Shown here: positions 28,626-37,490 of the stretch, in pieces
Position numbering within the stretch: the stretch's first letter is position 1
Layout: every line of letters begins with the position of its first letter
Origin: Paenibacillus sp. 453mf
Lineage (GTDB): Bacteria; Bacillota; Bacilli; Paenibacillales; Paenibacillaceae
Length of the DNA stretch: 64,000 nucleotides
NCBI RefSeq assembly: GCF_900116105.1
Contig: NZ_FPAC01000001.1
Coordinates: 858,862 to 922,861, forward strand
Direction of reading: 5' to 3'
Program-made: the position numbers and the translations under genes
Notes under the pieces: model-generated
Told to the model about the DNA's origin: nothing
What the model saw: the letters and a program-made list of their open reading frames with translations, nothing else
The model's database searches: none

Positions 28626-29243
28626 GTGCACTGGATTGCTATGATCACCATGCTGATTGACCACATAGGGGCGGTGTTTTTTCCAGAACATAGCGTTCTT
28701 CGCATTATAGGAAGAATTGCTTTTCCCATATATGCGTTTTCTATATTTCTTGGGTATAAACATACACGTAATGTAAAGCGTTATTCCTTCCGTTTGTTTA
28801 TTATTGCCGTTGTATCTCAGATCCCGTTTATGGCTGCATTTAACCAATCAACACTAAATGTCGTGTGGACCTTGCTGGCTTCGCTTCTTGTACTACAGGC
28901 GCTGGACAAAGTAAAGAATAAGGTTGCAGCCGTCTTCATAGTTTTCTCAGCTGGGTTTATTATGGAAATATCAACAATGGATTACGGAATGTATGGTTTG
29001 TTACTCGTGCTTATCTATAGATATACCGAAGGCTTCGTGATGGTGTTCGCACATCTGTTCTTGAATATAATAGATATGCTGCAGTCACAAATTCAGATAT
29101 GGAGCACGATATCTTCGTTATTTATTGCCTTTGCCATTTATAAGGGAGCTTTACTCAGATCTTCCGTTCCACGCTGGTTGTGGACAAGCTTCTATCCTCT
29201 GCATCTCGCCATCATAGGCATTGTCCGGATCTATCTAAGATAA
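28626..29243 (+). CDS. TraX-like membrane protein
   Basis: 205 residues starting at GTG 28626, with AAGGGGA upstream. Six or seven hydrophobic segments; the N-terminal WIAMITMLIDHIGAVFFPE and GRIAFPIYAFSIFLGYKHT blocks and the C-terminal WLWTSFYPLHLAIIGIVR block are the hallmarks of the TraX family. TraX acetylates F-pilin in E. coli, but chromosomal members in Bacillales have no known substrate; the fold is related to membrane acyltransferases. It stands alone between a regulator and rpiA. Confidence 0.9.
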   Translation: MHWIAMITMLIDHIGAVFFPEHSVLRIIGRIAFPIYAFSIFLGYKHTRNVKRYSFRLFIIAVVSQIPFMAAFNQSTLNVVWTLLASLLVLQALDKVKNKVAAVFIVFSAGFIMEISTMDYGMYGLLLVLIYRYTEGFVMVFAHLFLNIIDMLQSQIQIWSTISSLFIAFAIYKGALLRSSVPRWLWTSFYPLHLAIIGIVRIYLR

Positions 29244-29413
29244 GGGATTACATGCTGGTAAACAGATGGAACAAACCGAGTTATTCCTGTATAATAATTC
29301 AAAATGTCAAAGTCTGATGGCTTATAGAATACGTAAGAACATATATTTCATACGTAACATGAATCGGTTACAATAGTATATAAATGCGAACAAGATTGGG
29401 AGTTGAACTCAGG

Positions 29414-30085
29414 GTGGATTTAAAACGTTTAGCTGCTGAGAGAGCAGTAGAGTATGTTAAAGACGGGATGAAGGTTGGACTAGGCACAGGCTCAACGGCT
29501 TATTGGGCAATTCAGCGCCTTGGTGAGCGGGTAAAGAATGAAGGACTGCAAATTGAAACGGTGGCTACTTCACAAGCTTCGGAGGATCAAGCAAGAGAAT
29601 TAGGAATTCCATTGGTCCCTTTCTCAGAAATTGGACGGCTTGATATTACCATTGATGGAGCGGATGAAGTAGATGGTCGTCTGAATCTGATTAAAGGCGG
29701 CGGCGGAGCACTATTGCGTGAAAAGATTGTTGCGATGAACAGCCGGCGTCTCGTTATTGTCGTTGACGAAAGCAAAGTAGTACATACATTAGGGAAATTT
29801 CCACTGCCTGTAGAGATCGTTCCATTTGCTTGTGAATGGACTTACCATGCGCTGGATCAAATGGGCTGCCATCCTGCATGGCGAATGAACGGGTCGGAAA
29901 AATACAAGACAGACAACGGGAATTACATTGCAGACTGCAAGCTGGGCCGCATCTCTGATGCAGAGTCGTTGAATCAGAAGCTCAACATGATTCCTGGTGT
30001 CGTTGACAACGGTTTATTTGTAGATATGGCAGATACGATTGTTGTTGCACATGCAAATGGAACAATAGAAATTAAACGCAAGTGA
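29414..30085 (+). CDS. rpiA: Ribose-5-phosphate isomerase A
   Basis: 223 residues from GTG 29414, giving the family-typical MDLKRLAAERAVEYV; GGGAG lies 12 bases upstream. The longer ATG 29384 start has no ribosome site. Conserved blocks are GLGTGSTAYWAI (phosphate loop), DGADEVDGRLNLIKGGGGALLREK (catalytic aspartate and lysine) and GVVDNGLF. It interconverts ribose 5-phosphate and ribulose 5-phosphate in the pentose phosphate pathway. An extended TTACAAT -10-like element lies at 29368-29374. Confidence 0.96.
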   Translation: MDLKRLAAERAVEYVKDGMKVGLGTGSTAYWAIQRLGERVKNEGLQIETVATSQASEDQARELGIPLVPFSEIGRLDITIDGADEVDGRLNLIKGGGGALLREKIVAMNSRRLVIVVDESKVVHTLGKFPLPVEIVPFACEWTYHALDQMGCHPAWRMNGSEKYKTDNGNYIADCKLGRISDAESLNQKLNMIPGVVDNGLFVDMADTIVVAHANGTIEIKRK

Positions 30086-30177
30086 GGAAAGAAATCCATA
30101 GACAGGGGGTGATAACTTCATTTTAGCTATGGAGTTTATCAAACTTCATGTGGATTATAGTTACTGGAGGCAAGGTT

Positions 30178-30648
30178 ATGTCTAATATTAGCGATGACAA
30201 GGATTTATCGCTTCAGCTGTTTGTGGTGCTTGCAAGAGCATATAATTCAGTAACCGCACGATCAAACCGTGATATTCAAAGCCATGGCTTGAATACGACT
30301 GAATTTGGTGTTCTTGATCTCTTGTATCATAAAGGCCCTCAGCCGCTTCAAAAAATTGGAGAGAAGGTCTTAATGTCCAGCGGCAATATTACTTATGTAG
30401 TGGACAAGCTTCAGAATAAGAAGCTTCTTATACGCAGAGCTTCTCTGGAGGATCGAAGAGTGATTTATGCTGAGCTTACGGAGGAGGGAACTGCGTTCTT
30501 TGAGCAAATCTTCCCTCAACATCACGAAGTAATCATTAGAGCCGAGCAAGGGCTCTCGGAGGATGAAAAAAGAGAAGCCATTCGTCTTCTCAAGAAGCTC
30601 GGTTTATCAGCAAGCGGCAAGCTGTCAGAAGTGAACGAAAGCACATAA
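30178..30648 (+). CDS. MarR family transcriptional regulator
   Basis: 156 residues from ATG 30178, which has GGAGG 7 bases upstream; an upstream in-frame ATG at 30148 lacks one. The winged helix is NTTEFGVLDLLYHKGPQPLQKIGEKVLMSSGNITYVVDKLQNKKLL with wing RRASLEDRRVIYAELTEEG. It resembles the Bacillus YkvE/YhbI group, some of which sense oxidants through a cysteine; this protein has no cysteine, so a redox switch of that kind is unlikely. Target unknown; it ends in a strong terminator. Confidence 0.9.
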   Translation: MSNISDDKDLSLQLFVVLARAYNSVTARSNRDIQSHGLNTTEFGVLDLLYHKGPQPLQKIGEKVLMSSGNITYVVDKLQNKKLLIRRASLEDRRVIYAELTEEGTAFFEQIFPQHHEVIIRAEQGLSEDEKREAIRLLKKLGLSASGKLSEVNEST

Positions 30649-30650
30649 TA

Positions 30651-30684
30651 GGATGGACCCTGCTCATAGGGTCCATCCCTTTTT
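30651..30684 (+). terminator. Terminator of MarR gene
   Basis: GGATGGACCC (30651-30660) and GGGTCCATCC (30669-30678) form a 10-bp perfect stem with an eight-base loop, followed by CTTTTT. Confidence 0.93.
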
Positions 30685-30781
30685 GCTGTACCTTACGATG
30701 CTTGCATGTATAATCATCTTATGGGACAATCGAGTCATCATAAGGTAGAAGAATAAGAATCCATTTTATAAGCACGGAAGG

Positions 30782-30819
30782 AGCTGCATGATTTGTTCAA
30801 CTCATTGCAATATGCAGCT
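30782..30819 (+). promoter_or_regulatory. Hairpin over the start of a small upstream ORF
   Basis: AGCTGCAT (30782-30789) pairs perfectly with ATGCAGCT (30812-30819) across a 22-base loop. The left arm contains the end of the AAGGAG ribosome site and the first two bases of the ATG at 30788, so folding would block translation of the small ORF. Confidence 0.5.
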
Positions 30820-30925
30820 GGTAAGGTTTTCGGCTGCTTACGGATCAAGCAAACAAGCTTTATATCTGCCAAGTAATATAAGAACCCTTCGTGTCACTAA
30901 AATGGATAAAGGAGGGATATTATGA
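30788..30925 (+). CDS. Small upstream ORF (45 aa) coupled to the hybrid kinase
   Basis: 45 codons from ATG 30788 with AAGGAG 4-5 bases upstream. Its TGA (30923-30925) overlaps the ATG of the next gene as ATGA, the usual sign of translational coupling. The peptide starts MICSTHCNMQLVRF and has a CxxxC pattern with a histidine; there is no signal peptide and I recognise no family. The kinase also has its own good RBS inside this ORF. It may be a leader peptide or a small protein; or it may be fortuitous. Confidence 0.45.
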   Translation: MICSTHCNMQLVRFSAAYGSSKQALYLPSNIRTLRVTKMDKGGIL

Positions 30926-32631
30926 ATTCTTATCATGGTATAGAGATGAATAGACTGCGGCACCTCATTGAGGATCTGAATAAAGAAATCATCCGCAGCA
31001 AGGAACAGGAACACCGATTGCTCGAAGAATTTACGAGCATGAATAATGAGCTGATTACCCTTCGGCGTGAGCTGAACAAGACCAATATGAAATTAACGGA
31101 GGCAAGAGAGAATGCCGTACATGCAAATGAGGTAAAGACCGAATTTCTTGCTCTCCTGAGTCATGAGTTCAGAACCCCTTTAAACGGAATTTTAGGCATG
31201 GCTGAAGTACTTTCCTTATCCAATTTATCGGAGGAGCAAAGACAGTCCGTGTCGGTAATTCAGGAATCTTCTCATATACTACTCCATCTTATCAATGACC
31301 TGCTAGATCTATCCAAATTAGAGGCTGGCGAAATGAAGATTAACCCTTCTTCCATGGATCTAAGAGCCATCGTTAAGCATGTAACCCTTCTACTATTCCA
31401 AAAAGCATCAAGCAAAGGGAATCGGATTGTTGCCGATATTGACAGATCTTTATTCGAACGGTTTGCTGGTGATTCAGCGCGAATGACTCAAATACTTACG
31501 AATCTCGCGAGCAATGCGAACAAATTTACTAAAAATGGTTTGATTCGAATCCGCATCATCGTATTGTCTCAGACGGAACAAGAGCAAAGCTTGCGTATCG
31601 AGGTAACGGATAACGGTATAGGGATATCACAAGCGGAGCAGGACAAGCTGTTTAAGCCTTACTCGCAAACAAGAGAAGGGCAGAAGTCAGAACATGGTGG
31701 AACAGGACTTGCGCTATCCAATTGCAAATCCTTTGTTGAGCTTATGGGCGGTAAGATCGGTGTCTTCAGTAAACCGGATTCAGGTTCAACATTTTGGATT
31801 GAAGTCAGTCTTCCATCTGCAATGGAAACAGCAGAGTCTAGTGATGCTACGACATACAGTAATCGTCGAACGAATTCATTGCACGGAACGGATCAGCCTA
31901 AAATACAACATCCGATTCTTCTGGCAGAGGTTAATGGAATTACCCGCAAAGTCGTGCTGGTGCAGCTAAGAAAGCTGGGCATTACAAATGTTGAGACTGT
32001 AGAGAACGGAGAAGCAGCCGTATCTGCATATTTGAGCAAGCCTTACTCTCTTATCTTGATCGATAACCTGATGCCGAAACTTGGTGGAATAGAGGCGACA
32101 GAGAAAATACGGCAAATTGAGCGTGATGAGATGAAGCGTCATACGCCGATCATCGCACTTACGGGCAATATGTTTCAGGGAGAGTGGGATAAGTGCATAC
32201 AGGCAGGAATGGACGATTACATCGCTAATCCGATCTCTCTGGATGCACTGAAGGAAATTATACAGCGATGGGTCACAGGCAGGGATGAACAAATTTTAAA
32301 TCAAGAAACGATGGCTGAGCTGATGGATCTGGGGGAGGATCAAGATAGTGAGCTCTTATCGACACTCCTCGAAATGTATCGAAATGATACTCCTGACAAA
32401 ATTAATCGATTGATCCAATATGTGAGGGAAAGAAATTACAGCGGTGCAATTGAAGCTTCACACGATTTGAAATCCAGCAGTTTATGTCTTGGCATCCATT
32501 ATTTATCTACCTTGTTTGGTGCAATAGAGGAGGCGGCTAAATCAGGCCACCTGGATACGATAGATGGCTTGCTTGAGGCACTTATGCCTGCTTATATGGA
32601 AGCTTGCACAGCAATGGAGCAGCACTTGTGA
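30922..32631 (+). CDS. Soluble hybrid histidine kinase with degenerate receiver and HPt domain
   Basis: 569 residues, ATG 30922 after AAAGGAGGG. Residues 1-70 are coiled coil with no membrane segment. HisKA follows with H81 (LLSHEFRTPLNG), then HATPase (NLASNANKF, DNGIGI, HGGTGLALS), a receiver at about 330-445 and a C-terminal HPt domain with H514 (SHDLKSSS). The receiver keeps the acceptor D381 (LIDNLMP) but has E336-V337 where an acidic pair is usual and N436 in place of the conserved lysine (YIANPIS), so it may not be phosphorylated normally. No cognate regulator gene is adjacent. The signal is probably cytoplasmic. Confidence 0.93.
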   Translation: MNSYHGIEMNRLRHLIEDLNKEIIRSKEQEHRLLEEFTSMNNELITLRRELNKTNMKLTEARENAVHANEVKTEFLALLSHEFRTPLNGILGMAEVLSLSNLSEEQRQSVSVIQESSHILLHLINDLLDLSKLEAGEMKINPSSMDLRAIVKHVTLLLFQKASSKGNRIVADIDRSLFERFAGDSARMTQILTNLASNANKFTKNGLIRIRIIVLSQTEQEQSLRIEVTDNGIGISQAEQDKLFKPYSQTREGQKSEHGGTGLALSNCKSFVELMGGKIGVFSKPDSGSTFWIEVSLPSAMETAESSDATTYSNRRTNSLHGTDQPKIQHPILLAEVNGITRKVVLVQLRKLGITNVETVENGEAAVSAYLSKPYSLILIDNLMPKLGGIEATEKIRQIERDEMKRHTPIIALTGNMFQGEWDKCIQAGMDDYIANPISLDALKEIIQRWVTGRDEQILNQETMAELMDLGEDQDSELLSTLLEMYRNDTPDKINRLIQYVRERNYSGAIEASHDLKSSSLCLGIHYLSTLFGAIEEAAKSGHLDTIDGLLEALMPAYMEACTAMEQHL

Positions 32632-32659
32632 TGGAGGTTCCATAGCTGAATCAAATGGT

Positions 32660-32690
32660 GAGGTATTCTTTAGCAGAATGCCTCTTTTTT
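32660..32690 (+). terminator. Terminator of hybrid kinase gene
   Basis: GAGGTATTC pairs with GAATGCCTC (one wobble) and is followed by six T at 32685-32690. Confidence 0.9.
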
Positions 32691-32781
32691 GTACGCGATA
32701 GCCAGCACAGCTGGACACCACTATACTTTATATATCACAATACAGAAAGATAGAATGTTTGGATAAAAGGGGAGAGTTTGA

Positions 32782-33750
32782 ATGTGGTGGATTGTTATCA
32801 TTGCTCTAGTCATCATTGCTATCATGTCGGTCGTCGTATCACACTTTTATAAAATGGCTGTAAAACGTGCCCCCAAAGCTTTCTTGGCGGGAAATGCAGA
32901 TCAGGCAGCCGGTGATCAAGTCGTTTCCTCGGGTCCCGATTATGCCTGGATTCGTTCACAGAAACGGGAGGAGCTTGAGCTGACCTCCTTTGACGGCCTG
33001 AAACTTAAAGCCACATGGATTGAAGCAGGAACCAAGACTAAGAGAACTGTAATATTGGCACACGGCTATACAGGGAGAGGTTATGACATGTCTGCCTTTG
33101 CCAAGTTCTATGTGGAAGAGATCGGATATAATGTGCTGATGCCGGATGACCGTGGACATGGAGCGAGTGAGGGAAACTATATTAGCTTTGGATGGCATGA
33201 CCGACTGGACTATATCGACTGGATGCAGGTCGTCATTATGCGGACAGGTGCGGACAGTGAGATTATACTGCACGGTATATCCATGGGTGCGGCAACCGTT
33301 CTTATGGCCAGCGGGGAGAAGCTGCCTCCACAAATTAAGGCCATCATAGCAGATTGTGGATATACCTCAGTCGATGCGGAATTAACTTATCAATTGAAGC
33401 AAATGTTTAAGCTGCCCCCTTTTCCATTTATCCCGCTTACAAGCTTATACACAAAGCTAAAATCAGGCTACAGCTTCAAAGAGGCGTCTGCTCTGGAACA
33501 AGTGAAAAGAACTCAGCTGCCCATTCTATATATACATGGGGAAGAGGATGACTTCGTACCTACATCCATGGTGTATGAACTCTATGAACACAGCGGAGGG
33601 GACAAGTATTTGTTCACCGTTCCTCATGCCGCACATGGAACAGCATTTCTTATTGATCCGGATGGTTACAAGCAGGCCGTACGAGAGTTCTTGGGCAGGT
33701 ATTTAGAGATAAATGTAAGGCCGGCTAATGAGAGAGGAAGGGTATTATGA
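32782..33750 (+). CDS. Membrane-anchored alpha/beta hydrolase (YqkD-like)
   Basis: 322 residues, ATG 32782 after GGGGAG. One N-terminal membrane helix (residues 2-24) anchors the enzyme. The hydrolase core has HGYTGRG (oxyanion region), nucleophile serine in HGISMGAATVL, a DDRGHGASEG block, the acid in HGEEDDFVP and the histidine in PHAAHGTAF. It matches the Bacillales YqkD/Bem46-like family of uncharacterised serine hydrolases. It overlaps the next gene by four bases (ATGA), so the two are co-translated. Confidence 0.92.
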   Translation: MWWIVIIALVIIAIMSVVVSHFYKMAVKRAPKAFLAGNADQAAGDQVVSSGPDYAWIRSQKREELELTSFDGLKLKATWIEAGTKTKRTVILAHGYTGRGYDMSAFAKFYVEEIGYNVLMPDDRGHGASEGNYISFGWHDRLDYIDWMQVVIMRTGADSEIILHGISMGAATVLMASGEKLPPQIKAIIADCGYTSVDAELTYQLKQMFKLPPFPFIPLTSLYTKLKSGYSFKEASALEQVKRTQLPILYIHGEEDDFVPTSMVYELYEHSGGDKYLFTVPHAAHGTAFLIDPDGYKQAVREFLGRYLEINVRPANERGRVL

Positions 33751-34073
33751 ATCTGAACCGGAGTTGTCCGGGATGCGGGGAACCACTTGACGAACATGTC
33801 TTTAAATGCAGGAATTGTGGTGAGCTTGCCGTCAAGAAACAGCAGTCGCTGGACATGAATGAGTTGCCAGGAGAGGAGCTGTTCTATCTAGATAAGTATT
33901 CGGTTGTTCTGCTGGTCATACTGACGATTGTATTGTCGCCTATTGCCATCTTAACGGGCACGCTTCTCTTGTTCCACGACGATGAATATCGCCGGGACGT
34001 TGGCAAGATGATGGTAACCGGAGGTCTGATCGTTACCTTTATTCTGGCCATTATTATTTTTGGTTTAATATAA
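33747..34073 (+). CDS. Small zinc-ribbon membrane protein
   Basis: 108 residues beginning within the stop of the hydrolase gene. The N-terminus has a double CxxC zinc ribbon (CPGCGEPLDEHVFKCRNCGE); two membrane helices follow at about residues 52-75 and 90-108. The product is probably an integral membrane protein with the ribbon in the cytoplasm. It has no recognised function; coupling to the hydrolase suggests a partnership. Confidence 0.85.
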   Translation: MNLNRSCPGCGEPLDEHVFKCRNCGELAVKKQQSLDMNELPGEELFYLDKYSVVLLVILTIVLSPIAILTGTLLLFHDDEYRRDVGKMMVTGGLIVTFILAIIIFGLI

Positions 34074-34074
34074 G

Positions 34075-34093
34075 TTATGAAATTGATTGTTTT
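34075..34093 (+). repeat. TTATGAAATTGATT-type element, half-palindromic copy
   Basis: TTATGAAATTGATTGTTTT begins two bases after a stop codon and shares its first 14 bases with the elements at 60306-60324 (minus strand) and 60383-60401, and is close to the full palindrome at 38225-38243. Confidence 0.35.
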
Positions 34094-34185
34094 ATAGATA
34101 TTTTTCCATACTGAATTAGAGGCCTTTGAATGGGTTAAAGAGTAAATACATCCTACAATGAACTTATGACGGAGGTGTCTGCTCT

Positions 34186-34902
34186 ATGGGCAAACAATTT
34201 CAAGAAGCTCGTAAAATGGAAGAGAATTACCATAAACAGTTTTATCAAGAGCATGATATTTATGAAGAGGGAACTTGGATGGCCGGTCCTATGCCGATTG
34301 TGATGGAAAGTCTTGCGCGCTTAATGCGTTTGAAGCGGGATCTGACCATACTTGATCTGGGAGCTGGTGCGGGAAGAAATACGATTGCAATGGCAGATCA
34401 ACTGAAAGGAACGAATAGTGAGCTGATCGCTGTTGATTTGCTGGAAGAGGCTGTTCAAAGTCTAGTTGATCATGCGAAGAATTATAAGGTAGATCATATG
34501 ATATCAGCTGAGCGGGCAGATATTGAGCATTATGATATTGCAAAGGATCGGTATGATTATATTGCAGCTTGCTCCTGTTTGGAGCATGTGTCCTCCGAGG
34601 TGGCGCTACAGTCAGTGATTCAGAGAATGAAGGAGGGTACCAAGCTCGGCGGGATTAATCTAATCACGATGAGCACGAATGTAGAAGAGGTCACATTGCA
34701 AGATAACAAGCCAAGAGAACCCTTGATTGAGCTAAATCTGCCTACCCTGGATGCGGAAGAAATGCTTGCAGATCAATACAAGGATTGGGAGATATTGTTC
34801 ACTGAACGCGTAACACAAGCCATACCTGAACAGAAATATGATGAGCCCACTGAATTTCGCTGCCAGCTGATTCGTTTTGCAGCCCAGAAGCGGTCAGCGT
34901 AA
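34186..34902 (+). CDS. Class I SAM-dependent methyltransferase
   Basis: 238 residues, ATG 34186 after GGAGGTG. The SAM-binding motif I is LDLGAGAGRNTIAMA near residue 54, followed by an acidic motif ELIAVDLLEEA and DYIAACSCLEHV in the motif IV region. The family resembles TehB-like small-molecule methyltransferases, but no substrate can be named. Isolated gene; a weak AGGCAGAT/ATCTGCCT hairpin at 34909-34931 follows without a T-run. Confidence 0.88.
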   Translation: MGKQFQEARKMEENYHKQFYQEHDIYEEGTWMAGPMPIVMESLARLMRLKRDLTILDLGAGAGRNTIAMADQLKGTNSELIAVDLLEEAVQSLVDHAKNYKVDHMISAERADIEHYDIAKDRYDYIAACSCLEHVSSEVALQSVIQRMKEGTKLGGINLITMSTNVEEVTLQDNKPREPLIELNLPTLDAEEMLADQYKDWEILFTERVTQAIPEQKYDEPTEFRCQLIRFAAQKRSA

Positions 34903-35100
34903 AGTATGAGGCAGATCGCTTGAATCTGCCTGGATCGTTAGAATGCAAGAAGGCAACTAACTTTTGCAGGTACAGTTCATGAGCCGGTCTGCTTCTTTTT
35001 GCTAGGTCAAATACGATCTCCTCCTTTGTAAAAAAGTGCAAACTATTCATTGAATGCCTATGAACATATAGACTATAATTTATAGAGCAAGGAGGGACTT

Positions 35101-35655
35101 ATGAATTTAAGCTATGAAGAGCAGCTATATCATATCATGAAGGATGTCCAGGTGTTGGACGACTTGAAGCGTGTTCGAGAACTAAGGCTTCCTGAAGGCT
35201 GTATCGCTGCAGGATATGTCCGCAACCGTGTTTGGGATGTGCTGCATGAATATAAACAACACACACCGCTTCATGATATTGACGTCATCTATTACAACTC
35301 TGTCGAGACAGAAGAATGGGTAGACAAGCAGTATGAGAAGCAGCTTGAATCTGGTCAGATCAGGCGCAATTGGCAGGTCAAGAACCAGGCCCGAATGCAT
35401 GAATACAACAACCGTACGACTCCATACCAATCAGTAGAAGATGCAATGAGGTATTGGCCTGAAACGGCAACCGCAGTGGCGATCAGACTGAATGATCAGG
35501 ATGAGATGGAGATTGTCAGCCCATTTGGTCTTGCAGACCTGTTTGAAATGAATGTCAGGCAAAGTCCCTATTTCCTCCATACCGGGCTTTTTAAGCAGCG
35601 TGTGTTTGAGAAAGAGTGGCTGGATCACTGGCCTTTGTTAATTTTGCACGGCTGA
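35101..35655 (+). CDS. Nucleotidyltransferase family protein (COG3575/DUF925 type)
   Basis: 184 residues, ATG 35101 after AAGGAGGG. Motifs of the DUF925 minimal nucleotidyltransferase group are visible: GCIAAGYVRNRVWD, the catalytic HDIDVIYYN, then NQARMHEYNN and SVEDAMRYWPETATAVAIRL. The metal-binding acidic pair is D-I-D. Members are widespread in bacteria, and the substrate is not established. Its neighbours are unrelated housekeeping genes. Confidence 0.9.
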   Translation: MNLSYEEQLYHIMKDVQVLDDLKRVRELRLPEGCIAAGYVRNRVWDVLHEYKQHTPLHDIDVIYYNSVETEEWVDKQYEKQLESGQIRRNWQVKNQARMHEYNNRTTPYQSVEDAMRYWPETATAVAIRLNDQDEMEIVSPFGLADLFEMNVRQSPYFLHTGLFKQRVFEKEWLDHWPLLILHG

Positions 35656-35739
35656 ATCGATGCATTATAGCAAAACCCACCTATTAGAAAGACAAGAGAG
35701 AGCGCAATTTATAAAAAAGGGGAAAAGTGGGGAATTATT

Positions 35740-36435
35740 ATGCCTTGGCCAATGGTTCATTTAACGATTGCCCATCTGGTAAAGCAAGGACGGCCTTCAC
35801 CGTCTTTTGTACTTGGCAGTATCGCACCCAACGCTTTTCGAGTTCGGCAGGGCGCGAATGAACAGATGAAATGGGCGAGTCATTACTGTCCGTCTGAAGG
35901 TGTGCTGCCCAGGGTGAGGGATATTCAGCTGTTTCATGCGGCTCATGCGGACCGAAGCCTGGGAGAAGAATACAGCGAATATTTATTGGGATATGCTGCG
36001 CACTTGTATGCAGATGTAAGGTGGGCAGAAACAGTATATAAAGGGATAGAGAATTATGTTCAGCGATTCATTGTTTACCGCTGGTACAGTCAGATCAGAT
36101 CGTTTCAGAACTTATACCAGCGCGATGTGCTGCAGCTGGAATACATACTAATGGATATACATCCGGAAACCAAGGATTTACTAGAGGCACTGGAGTGCGC
36201 TCCGGCGCTGTCCATGGGTGCTCTCGTTACAATGGACGAAGTCGATGATTATAGGTTTGAGATATTAAGGAAGCTGGAAGAACCCGTTAAGCCCCGCTCC
36301 CTTCGGTTCATGGATGTAGAACGAGTGGAGCAGTTCATTCAGGATACGGCTGAGGAACTGAACTGGCTGCTCCCCTCCTGGCAAGCTCAAAGTGAGAATG
36401 ATCGATATGTTTATCAGGAGGTTATTCATGAATAA
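35740..36435 (+). CDS. Zinc-dependent phospholipase C-like (PF00882) protein
   Basis: 231 residues, ATG 35740 preceded by AAAGGGGAAAAGTGGGG. The N-terminus HLTIAHLV, FVLGSIAPNAFR, SHYC and GYAAHLYADVRW are the spaced histidine/aspartate motifs of the bacterial zinc_dep_PLPC family. There is no signal peptide, so it is probably cytoplasmic and not a toxin-type phospholipase. It overlaps the next gene (sugar kinase) by eight bases, suggesting an operon. Confidence 0.82.
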   Translation: MPWPMVHLTIAHLVKQGRPSPSFVLGSIAPNAFRVRQGANEQMKWASHYCPSEGVLPRVRDIQLFHAAHADRSLGEEYSEYLLGYAAHLYADVRWAETVYKGIENYVQRFIVYRWYSQIRSFQNLYQRDVLQLEYILMDIHPETKDLLEALECAPALSMGALVTMDEVDDYRFEILRKLEEPVKPRSLRFMDVERVEQFIQDTAEELNWLLPSWQAQSENDRYVYQEVIHE

Positions 36436-37433
36436 TAGGGCTGACATCGTAATAGGGATCGACGGAGGGGGAAGTTATACACGAGTCACTGTGGCCGATT
36501 TTACAGGACAAATTCTGGCACAAGTGCGCAAAGGCGGTACGAATCGTCTGCACAATGTACAGGCGGAAGAGCATCTTCGAACCGGTATTCTAGATGTCTT
36601 AGATGCAGCAGGGAGACAGCTGGACCATGTGGCTTCGATTACGGCAGCGCTGGCAGGGATCGATAAGCCTGGAGATGAGAACTGGGCATTGGAGGTGCTT
36701 CATGATCTGGGTATCTCCACCAATGGTCAGGTGGTTAATGATACACTGGCTGCCCATCGTTCCATTTTTTTAGGACGTCCGGGAATTGTAGCAATTGGTG
36801 GAACTGGCTCACTTATTTTTGGTATTAATGAAGAAGGCAGAATGGTGCGAAATGATGAATTTGCTCACTATGCCCGTGTAGCTGCCCGATTCATATCCTA
36901 TGAGACGATTTATGCAATCATCTCAGGCTGTTATGATGAGGGCGACCGGCCCTTAATCGGCCAAGTGCTGCAGCATTTAGGCTGCTCATCAACACGTGAG
37001 CTGGCTGAGCTTGCTCTCCGTGGATATGGAGTGGACAAACGCAGCCAGAATCGTCTGCTTGGAGATATGGCACATATCATCACAGAAGCAGCTGATACGG
37101 GGAACCCTCTGGCCGTCAGAATATGCAACGAGGCGGCAAGACAAACAGCCATCGGCATCCGACTTATCGCTGCTACGTTTCAATCTTCTGAGGTTCTCGT
37201 GTCATTCAGCGGGAGCTGCATTACTTCACCATATTTAAAGAAGGCCGTGTTTTCGCAATTGAAGAGCAGTATAAAGAATGAGAGTAATTCTTCCTTCGTA
37301 TTATGTAGAACAGAAGCTCCCGAGTGATATTGGTGCTGTAATGATGGCCTATGAAGCAGCAGGTTTAGTAATAACAGAGGGACTGATGAAGAAGCTTGTA
37401 CAGCAATATCCTATCAAAGAACTTGAAATCTGA
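36428..37433 (+). pseudogene. N-acetylglucosamine kinase (BadF/BadG/BcrA/BcrD fold), frameshifted near the 3' end
   Basis: The start ATG 36428 has AGGAGGT 6 bases upstream and overlaps the previous gene by 8 bases. The first frame gives 299 residues (stop at 37325-37327) with the ASKHA phosphate motifs GIDGGGSYTRVTVAD, DTLAAHR and AIGGTGSL. The last part, after about residue 284, does not look like the family, whereas the +1 frame from about 37281 reads VILPSYYVEQKLPSDIGAVMMAYEAAGL, the expected C-terminal helix region, to a stop at 37431-37433. A single extra base near 37281-37284 explains this. It is either a real frameshift, with a truncated and possibly still active kinase, or a sequence error. 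Confidence 0.8.
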
Positions 37434-37490
37434 CGCCAAAAGTCCTAAAGTACGTATAGTTAAGGATATTAGGACAGGAGGATTTTCATT

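Noticed and set aside
37271..37290. Programmed ribosomal frameshift in the sugar kinase
   Set aside because: There is no slippery heptamer or strong stimulatory structure at the junction, so mutation or sequence error is more likely.
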